DNA from: DAOUJH01 sp965248955 | Lineage (GTDB): Bacteria; Chloroflexota; Dehalococcoidia; Lucifugimonadales; QGNO01 | Assembly (NCBI GenBank): GCA_965248955.1 | Contig: OZ252212.1 | Span: forward strand, 1,674,001 to 1,738,000 | Reading direction: 5' to 3' | DNA length: 64,000 bases | Shown: positions 58,515 to 64,000 of the stretch, in pieces | Numbering within the stretch: position 1 is the stretch's first letter | Layout of the letters: every line of letters begins with the position of its first letter | The notes under the pieces: generated by a model | What the model was told of the DNA's origin: nothing | Seen by the model: only the letters and a program-made list of their open reading frames with translations | Databases searched by the model: none | Made by a program: the position numbers and the translations under genes

Positions 58515-60857
58515 CTACTGAACGGCTATCAACCGGCCTTCGATAGTAGGGACGAGGAGCTTATTGCCTGCCAGCACCGGCGAGGATATAACCGATCCAT
58601 CAACGGAGATGCGCCACTTCTCTTCGCCGTTGGAGACGTTCAGGCCGTAGACGCTGCCGTCAGTCGAGGTTTGCACAACGGTATCGCCGGTTACAATGGG
58701 AGAGGAGTAAAGCGTACCCAGGCCTTCCGTCTCCCACTGAGTAGTTCCCGTCTTCAGATCCAAGGCGCGCAGTACGCCGTTAGTTGTGTTGACAAATAGT
58801 AGGGTGCCGTCGCTGGCCATGTCGCCCACAACGGTCTCACGCAGCCGTCTGGCCCACTGCAACCCTGGAATGGGGTCCGGTATTGGCGCTACGTTCCAGA
58901 TCCAAAGTTGGAACCACCAGTTCCACACTGCCTTCTGAAAGGCTGCGCTCTTTTGCGTGTAATCGAATGCCACCACGGTACCGCTGCGAGTCGCCACGTA
59001 AGCAATGCCGTCAACAATAGTAGTGGAGTTGTCTATGCCGCTGCCAAGGTCCACTTGATGGCGGAGTGTGCCGTTGTTCGCGTCGAACATATACAGCTCA
59101 CGGTCCTGCCCTCCAAAAACCAGGATCCCCTGGTCAACGCTTGGCGAGGCCACCACCCAGTTCTCGGTTATGCTCTTCCACCGCTCTTCTCCCGTCAATG
59201 CGTCCAGCACGTAGATTCCACCGTCGGATGAGCCTACGTAGAGAACGCCTTCGACAACGGTGGGTGCGCCGTAGATGGCGGCGCCCGTCTTGTAGACCCA
59301 GACCTCGTCGCCGGTTTTGTAGTCAAGGGCAAGGAGCCTGCCGTCGCGCAGTCCCCAGTAGAGCAGGTCGCCGGCCACGGTTGGCGTTGAGTTGGGCTGT
59401 ATATCCAGGGGGTATTCCCACACCACGCTGCCTGATTCCGCGTCCAGGGCCACAATGCGCCGGTCGTTGGTTCCAACAAAAGCCAGGCCGTCTGCCACGG
59501 CGGGCGATCCCAGGATCTGTCCCTCTGCTTCAAACTGCCACGCCACGTCTCCCGACGGATTGAAGGCCGGACCGGGGACGTGGCCGGTGTGGAAGTTGCC
59601 GCGCTGCGCGGTTACCCATTCGCCGGAGCCGGACACCGCGGTGATCGAGCTGGCAGGCCCCGGCAGGGGCGGGCGCGCCTCTATCAGATTGAACGCCCAC
59701 CATCCCGCAAACGCTGCTACGGCGGCAATAGTGGCTATCCAGGTGATACGCTTGCGCTTTCTCAGCTGCCCCCAGTAACGCTCCAGCAACTTCTCCTCTT
59801 CCTCTACGGAAACAACTGGCTGGGCGGCGAGCGAGCCCCAGCAGTTGGAACAACGCCTAGAAGAAGCGGAGTTGCCCGTGCCGCAGTGCGGACAAAAAAT
59901 ACGCTCAGCGGTCTCCATGTCCACGTCGGGAGCAACGACAGTAGTTTGTTCCAGCCGGCTTTCCGGACCGGTTCCGGCCTCCTCTCCGGCTTCCGCATCG
60001 CTTTGCACGGATGGCCTCTGAGCAAGTTCAGGCCCAACCGCCTGGATCAGGCTTTCCACGAACTCCGTTGAAGTGGCAAAGCGGTTTTCAGGCTTGGGAT
60101 CCAGGGCTTTGAGAATGACCTCGTCGGCACTGGAAGGCATACCTGCAACCAAGCGAGACGGAGCCTCCGGTTCGTATCTGAGTTGCCTGGAGAGGACGGA
60201 GTGAGGTGTCAGAGCATCAAAGGGAGGGTTGCCGGTTAGAAGCTCATATGCAAGCACCCCCAGTGAATAGACGTCACTGTACGGGTTGTAGTGGAGACCC
60301 TGATTCTGTTCAGGTGCTGAATACCCGGGCAGGGGTATGTTTATGGTAGTCCTAACCAGGGCGTGCGTGCTTTCCACCAGCCTCACGATGCCGAAGTCGG
60401 ATACCATTACCTCGCCGGATCTCTCGTCGTAGAAGATATTGCTGGGTCTGATGTCGCGGTGCAGTATCTTCTTGGCCTGGGCGAAGTCCAGGGCCGAAGC
60501 CGTCTGCTTTAGGATGTTTATAACCTCACCCACGGGCATTGTCCGCGCCTTCCGAGCTTTGAGGGTAGGGTATGATACGTAGTCCATCACAATGGCGATG
60601 TCCTCTTCGCCATGCTCGACACCGCGCATCGGCACAATATTGGGATGTCGAAGATGGCTCACCTGCTTCATCTCTTCCAGGAAGACGCGCAGCGCTTCGT
60701 ACTCCTTGGCGAAGTAGGCGTGCAGTATTTTCAGAACGACGACGGAGCCGGTTTCAGTATCACGCGCATGAAGTATGGAAGCGATACCGGAGGTGCTCAA
60801 CCATTCTATGACTTCATATTTTCCTAAGATTTCACTTGCCGTGGGGTTCATTTGCAA
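58515..60857 (-). CDS. Serine/threonine protein kinase with zinc ribbon, membrane helix and PQQ-type beta-propeller
   Basis: A 780-residue membrane kinase. The kinase domain (about residues 14-270) has the ATP lysine in VVVLKILHAYF (K43), the catalytic loop LHRDIRPSNIFYD and DFGIVRLVEST. A zinc ribbon (CPHCGTGNSASSRRCSNC) lies near 325, one membrane helix (TWIATIAAVAAFAGWWAF) near 375, and from about 430 to the end a propeller of PQQ-like repeats (VAWQFEAEGQILGSPAV, VAGDLLYWGLRDGRLLALD). The topology puts kinase inside and propeller outside, as in receptor kinases of soil bacteria. The signal is unknown. It precedes ychF by seven bases. Confidence 0.92.
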   Translation of the reverse strand: MQMNPTASEILGKYEVIEWLSTSGIASILHARDTETGSVVVLKILHAYFAKEYEALRVFLEEMKQVSHLRHPNIVPMRGVEHGEEDIAIVMDYVSYPTLKARKARTMPVGEVINILKQTASALDFAQAKKILHRDIRPSNIFYDERSGEVMVSDFGIVRLVESTHALVRTTINIPLPGYSAPEQNQGLHYNPYSDVYSLGVLAYELLTGNPPFDALTPHSVLSRQLRYEPEAPSRLVAGMPSSADEVILKALDPKPENRFATSTEFVESLIQAVGPELAQRPSVQSDAEAGEEAGTGPESRLEQTTVVAPDVDMETAERIFCPHCGTGNSASSRRCSNCWGSLAAQPVVSVEEEEKLLERYWGQLRKRKRITWIATIAAVAAFAGWWAFNLIEARPPLPGPASSITAVSGSGEWVTAQRGNFHTGHVPGPAFNPSGDVAWQFEAEGQILGSPAVADGLAFVGTNDRRIVALDAESGSVVWEYPLDIQPNSTPTVAGDLLYWGLRDGRLLALDYKTGDEVWVYKTGAAIYGAPTVVEGVLYVGSSDGGIYVLDALTGEERWKSITENWVVASPSVDQGILVFGGQDRELYMFDANNGTLRHQVDLGSGIDNSTTIVDGIAYVATRSGTVVAFDYTQKSAAFQKAVWNWWFQLWIWNVAPIPDPIPGLQWARRLRETVVGDMASDGTLLFVNTTNGVLRALDLKTGTTQWETEGLGTLYSSPIVTGDTVVQTSTDGSVYGLNVSNGEEKWRISVDGSVISSPVLAGNKLLVPTIEGRLIAVQ

Positions 60858-61013
60858 TCAAAAGAGCAAAGGCAAAAACAGACGCAACAACCGGGACGGT
60901 CTTATTGAGGAGTCAGTAATCACTATCTGGTGAACATGTTGTATCCGTTAAGAGTATTGTAAGGTATCTGGCGTGTCAACGAAAATCTCCCTGCCGGAAG
61001 AAAGAGGGCTTCC

Positions 61014-62030
61014 GTGATCTACGTTCTTCACGGTGAAGACGATTTTTCCAAGAAGGCGTTCTTGAATGCTCTGCGGGAAGAGATAGGCCAGCTTGACGTA
61101 AGAGACGCCAACACTACGGTTCTGGAAGGCTTGGACCTGAAGTTGCCGCACCTGTTGGAGGTGGCCAGCGTGGTCCCCTTTTTGGCGGAGCGCCGCCTGG
61201 TGATTGCCGTGGGACTGCTGGGCCGCTTTGAAGAAGTGCGGCCGGCACGGAGAAGCGGAGCGGCAGCCGGAAGGCAGAACGACCTTTTTGAAGAGTGGAA
61301 GGGCTTGGCCGAGTCGCTGAGCGAGCTGCCCCCCACCACCTTGCTGGTTTTCTTGGAAGGAAGACTGAACAGGGGCAATCCGTTGCTATCGAAACTAAGC
61401 GACTTGACTGAGGTAAAGGAGTTCCGCATCCTAACCGGGGATGCCCTGAGCCGGTGGCTGGCAAGGCGAATAAAGGAGATGGGGTTGAAGATCACCGGCA
61501 GCGCCACACAGCAATTGATGGACCTGGTGGGTGGAGATCTGTGGGTGATGCAGGGCGAATTGGAGAAACTAGCCTTGTATGCAGACGGCGAGACCATTGA
61601 TCATGAGGTGGTCCAACTTCTGGTTGCTAATTCAAGGGAAGCCAACATATTCAGAACGGTGGATACGGTGTTGGGAGGAAGGACGTCCAACGCCATGCGC
61701 CTCATAAAACAGTTGCAAGAAGGCGGAGCGGAGGCTGGCTATATCATAGCCATGCTGGCACGTCAGCTGCGCCTAATGCTGCTGGCCAAAGACCTGGTAG
61801 GACAGGGCGTACCGGGTTCAGAAATGGCGCGGCGTTTGGGACTGACGGCTGAGTTCGCGGTGAAGAGAATCCAGGAACAGGCACGCCGGCACAGCAAGGA
61901 GACAATAGTGGCAATGTACGTTAGCTTGCTGGAGGCGGACTTGGCCATCAAAAGAGGCGCGCTCAGCGACGACCTTGCCATAGAAACACTGTTTGTTGAG
62001 CTGGCTCAGGCGTCACGGGTCAGGGCATAG
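61014..62030 (+). CDS. holA: DNA polymerase III delta subunit
   Basis: The clamp-loader subunit that opens the sliding clamp. In 338 residues it has MIYVLHGEDDFSKKAFLNAL, VVPFLAERRLVIAVGLLG, LSRWLARRIKEMGLKITG, LWVMQGELEKLALYADG and NIFRTVDTVLGGRTSNAMRL, the usual order of HolA blocks. No Walker motifs are expected and none are seen. It is divergent from the kinase gene across a 156-base gap (60858-61013) in which I find no clear promoter. It faces the ABC ATPase gene tail to tail, with one base between them. Confidence 0.93.
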   Translation: MIYVLHGEDDFSKKAFLNALREEIGQLDVRDANTTVLEGLDLKLPHLLEVASVVPFLAERRLVIAVGLLGRFEEVRPARRSGAAAGRQNDLFEEWKGLAESLSELPPTTLLVFLEGRLNRGNPLLSKLSDLTEVKEFRILTGDALSRWLARRIKEMGLKITGSATQQLMDLVGGDLWVMQGELEKLALYADGETIDHEVVQLLVANSREANIFRTVDTVLGGRTSNAMRLIKQLQEGGAEAGYIIAMLARQLRLMLLAKDLVGQGVPGSEMARRLGLTAEFAVKRIQEQARRHSKETIVAMYVSLLEADLAIKRGALSDDLAIETLFVELAQASRVRA

Positions 62031-62031
62031 G

Positions 62032-63003
62032 CTAATCGTACCGTTTCTCGTTGAAGCAAGCCACGGCATGATTGTCCGCTATCATGCGCAGGGCCGGCCT
62101 GGGGCTGGTGTGGCAGATACTGGTTGCGTTAGGACATCTGGGCAGAAAGGAGCAGTGTTCCGGCGGGGCGTCCAGCTCGGGCGGCCTCCCTGGCATGGAG
62201 ACAAGCTGGCGTTCTGCGTCGTCCAGCCTGGGTAGCGCTTGAAACAGACCGGCGGTATACGGATGCGCGGGCCTTTTGAAGAGATCGATAATGCCGGCCC
62301 GTTCGACGATGGTCCCAGCGTACATCACTGCCACGGAGTCCGCCATCTGGGCAACAACGCCCATGTCATGGGTTATGAGGAGAATGGTGGTGCCGTACTC
62401 ATCTCTGAGGTGCCGGAGATGGCTGAGGATAGCGGCTTGAAGAGTGGAATCCAGGTTGGACGTAGGCTCGTCGGCAATGAGAAGCTTTGGCCTGAGGGCC
62501 AGAGCAATGGATAGCATTACTCGCTGGCACATGCCGCCGCTTAGCTGGAAGGGGTACTGCGTAAGCACGCGTGATGCATCGGGCAACCCCATTTCCACTA
62601 GCAGCTCTTCAGAGCGTTCGCGGGCCTCGCGCTTGGTCATGCCTGTGTGCGTGAGCAGCACCTCCTGCACCTGAACGCCGATGGGTATGCTGGGATTTAG
62701 CGATGCCCTTGGATCTTGGAAGACCATGCCTATGAGGGGCCCTCTAATAGCGCGGATGTCCTCTTGGCCTAGCTCCAGGAGGTTGGTGCCCCCCATTCTC
62801 ACGCTTCCCTCCGTCACCCGTCCCGGAAAGGGCAGAAGACCAACAGAGGCCAGAGCTGTGACGGACTTGCCCGAACCGCTTTCCCCTACTACAGCTACAA
62901 TGGAGTTGTCTTCCACATTGAGGTCAACGCCATTGACCGCGTTGATTGGCCCGTCCTTGGCATCGAAACGGACGTACAGGTTTTCTATTTCAAGGAGTGC
63001 CAT
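62032..63003 (-). CDS. Oligopeptide/dipeptide-type ABC transporter ATP-binding protein
   Basis: A DppD/OppD-type ATPase of 323 residues, started at the ATG at 63003 (MALLEIENLYVRFDA) rather than 63069. Walker A is VVGESGSGKSVTALASVG, the Q-loop MVFQDPRASLNPS, the signature FQLSGGMCQRVMLSIALALR and Walker B LLIADEPTSNLDST. The C-terminal oligopeptide domain has AHPYTAGLFQALPRLDDAER and the CSFLPRCPNATSICHT Cys block. No permease, second ATPase or substrate-binding protein is nearby. A large palindrome precedes the start. Confidence 0.92.
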   Translation of the reverse strand: MALLEIENLYVRFDAKDGPINAVNGVDLNVEDNSIVAVVGESGSGKSVTALASVGLLPFPGRVTEGSVRMGGTNLLELGQEDIRAIRGPLIGMVFQDPRASLNPSIPIGVQVQEVLLTHTGMTKREARERSEELLVEMGLPDASRVLTQYPFQLSGGMCQRVMLSIALALRPKLLIADEPTSNLDSTLQAAILSHLRHLRDEYGTTILLITHDMGVVAQMADSVAVMYAGTIVERAGIIDLFKRPAHPYTAGLFQALPRLDDAERQLVSMPGRPPELDAPPEHCSFLPRCPNATSICHTSPRPALRMIADNHAVACFNEKRYD

Positions 63004-63021
63004 CGGAGTCTCATCCGGGAT

Positions 63022-63053
63022 TGAAATCAAGGGTTGTACAACTCTTGATTTCA
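63022..63053. promoter_or_regulatory. 32-bp palindrome before the ABC ATPase gene
   Basis: TGAAATCAAG-G-GTTGTACAAC-T-CTTGATTTCA is symmetrical at all but one pair of positions and is centred on TTGTACAA. It ends 18 bases upstream of the ATG at 63003. It could be an operator or a leader hairpin. No T tract follows on either strand, so termination is unlikely. The rest of the 176-base gap (63004-63179) holds no gene. Confidence 0.6.
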
Positions 63054-63179
63054 GTGTGGCACTCTGCATTTAGGATGTCAACAAACCACCAAGCCAATGA
63101 CATTGATTGTGTTTGCTAGAGCCGGTGTCTCCTACAGGCGCTTCACCACATTTGGATTTCAATCCACGTCTGCAGGGCC

Positions 63180-64000
63180 TTACGTCAGCCCCTTGTGGCC
63201 ACTCCCCGATCGCACGCTGGACGCCTCGGGGAAAAATGTGCTCAACACTTGATGGGCGATGCCCTCGGCGTCCAGTTGCAGCCGGCGGCGCTGATCGGCC
63301 GCAGTGCCGTGGTCGACGAAGGAGTCCGGCATACCGATGCGGTGGACCGATACGTCCTCGATTCCGGCCTCGGCGAGGGCTTCGAGTACGGCAGAGCCGA
63401 ACCCGCCGGCCAGCACGTTCTCCTCCACGGTAACGATGCGTCCGGCGCTGCGGGCCGCTTCCAACAGAAGGTCGACATCCAGCGGTTTCACGAAGATCGG
63501 GTCCACGACGCCGCACTGGACTCCGTGCCCGGCAAGCGTTTCAGCCGCCTCGACGGCCGCGGTGGCTGGCTTGCCCAACGCGAAGATCACCACGTCGTGC
63601 CCCTCTCGAATCTTGGAGCCCTTGCCGAGAGGTAGATCCTTGAGGTCCAGGTCTAGGGGCACGCCGACGGCGGCGCCTCTCGCAATGCGGATGGCGAACG
63701 GCCCACGGTGCTTGTAGGCGGTATAGACGAGATGCTGCAGCTGGTTCTCGTCCCTTGGCGCCGCTATGACGGCGTTTGGAAGGCACCGGAAGTACGAGAT
63801 GTCGAAGGCGCCGTGATGCGTCTTGCCGTCCTCGCCGACGATCCCTGCACGGTCCGCTATCAGCGTGACGGGCAGGTTCTGCAGGCAGACGTCGTGCACC
63901 ACCTGGTCGAACGCGCGCTGGAGGAAGGTGGAGTAGATGGAGACGAAGGGGTTGAGTCCCTTCGAAGCCATTCCGGCCGCCATGCTGACGGCGTGTTGCT
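63180..64000 (-). CDS. dxs: 1-deoxy-D-xylulose-5-phosphate synthase, 5' part beyond the window
   Basis: Condenses pyruvate and glyceraldehyde-3-phosphate at the head of the non-mevalonate isoprenoid route, and also supplies thiamine and pyridoxal. Only the last 273 codons are present, of roughly 630. MAAGMASKGLNPFVSIYSTF begins the pyrimidine domain. IADRAGIVGEDGKTHHGAFD holds the conserved His pair, and YFRCLPNAVIAAPRDENQL follows. The C-terminal domain has IVTVEENVLAGGFGSAVLEAL and RIGMPDSFVDHG. It would feed menaquinone side-chain synthesis for menA and the DXP needed by pdxA. Confidence 0.95.
   Translation of the reverse strand, partial: QHAVSMAAGMASKGLNPFVSIYSTFLQRAFDQVVHDVCLQNLPVTLIADRAGIVGEDGKTHHGAFDISYFRCLPNAVIAAPRDENQLQHLVYTAYKHRGPFAIRIARGAAVGVPLDLDLKDLPLGKGSKIREGHDVVIFALGKPATAAVEAAETLAGHGVQCGVVDPIFVKPLDVDLLLEAARSAGRIVTVEENVLAGGFGSAVLEALAEAGIEDVSVHRIGMPDSFVDHGTAADQRRRLQLDAEGIAHQVLSTFFPEASSVRSGSGHKGLT

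Noticed and set aside
63157..63168. TTTCAATCCACG, like the end of a type I-C CRISPR repeat
   Set aside because: Only one copy, with no repeated unit or spacer pattern nearby and no cas genes in the window.
1..64000. Selenoprotein genes with in-frame TGA
   Set aside because: I looked past a number of the TGA stops and at Cys motifs that might pair with Sec. None showed a protein-like continuation, though short or novel selenoproteins could be missed.

Overview
The window looks like a chromosomal segment of an uncultivated member of the Chloroflexota, most likely Dehalococcoidia or the SAR202 group. This is inferred from gene content, not from a marker phylogeny. The clues are an adenosylcobalamin-dependent ribonucleotide reductase, rsmH-ftsA-ftsZ with no peptidoglycan (mur) genes between them, a HerA/NurA DNA-end-processing operon, lipoproteins with Thr/Pro-rich linkers after the lipobox, and an accessory block with a MaoC-like dehydratase, an amidase and NHL-repeat proteins. 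Coding density is high. Most genes are housekeeping, and operons are tight, with many ATGA, TAATG or TGATG junctions.

Layout. 1-6.9 kb (minus): a membrane protease, trpA, aroH, ribF, tyrS, a class V aminotransferase and serA (cut by the window edge). 7.2-7.7 kb (plus): trxA, a terminator and a selenocysteine tRNA (selC). 7.9-10.5 kb (minus): two small DNA- or zinc-binding proteins, pdxA, proC and yggT. 10.5-10.9 kb has no convincing gene but has the base-pairing potential of a structured RNA. 11-14.8 kb (minus): a PIN-like protein, then nrdR, two micro-genes and nrdJ, preceded by two candidate NrdR boxes 31 bp apart. 15-18.5 kb (minus): rsmH, ftsA and ftsZ with a terminator. 18.8-19.8 kb: a Mog/MoaB-type gene and a DinB-like gene.

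19.9-29.1 kb is a nearly complete menaquinone cluster: a TetR regulator, menF, menD, menH, menC (opposite strand), a family III CoA-transferase, menB, menA and a thioesterase placed as menI. No AMP-forming MenE ligase is present. The CoA-transferase sits where menE might be expected and keeps its catalytic Asp, so it is a candidate for a non-homologous route to o-succinylbenzoyl-CoA. trmD follows. Two opposite-strand genes separate it from rplS, which has its own promoter. 31.8-38.7 kb: priA, then def-cca-secD-secF (minus).

38.9-47.3 kb is more accessory: a lipoprotein, an F420/NADP-oxidoreductase-like protein, a MaoC-like double-hotdog protein behind a perfect consensus promoter, an AtzG/GatC-like subunit with an amidase and two tandem NHL propellers, an MBL-fold hydrolase and a lipoprotein metallopeptidase. 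47.5-50.7 kb: nfo, a zincin, a small Cys protein, a cyclophilin lipoprotein and a leucine-dehydrogenase-like enzyme. 50.7-56.1 kb is one very tight operon: selB, nurA, a 47-codon gene, a HAS-barrel-like gene and herA. 56.1-64 kb: a Ser/Thr kinase with a PQQ-type propeller, ychF and hemW, then holA, a lone oligopeptide-type ABC ATPase under a 32-bp palindrome, and the 3' part of dxs.

selC and selB together show that this genome encodes part of a selenocysteine-decoding system. I found no selenoprotein gene in the window, and selA and selD are not here.
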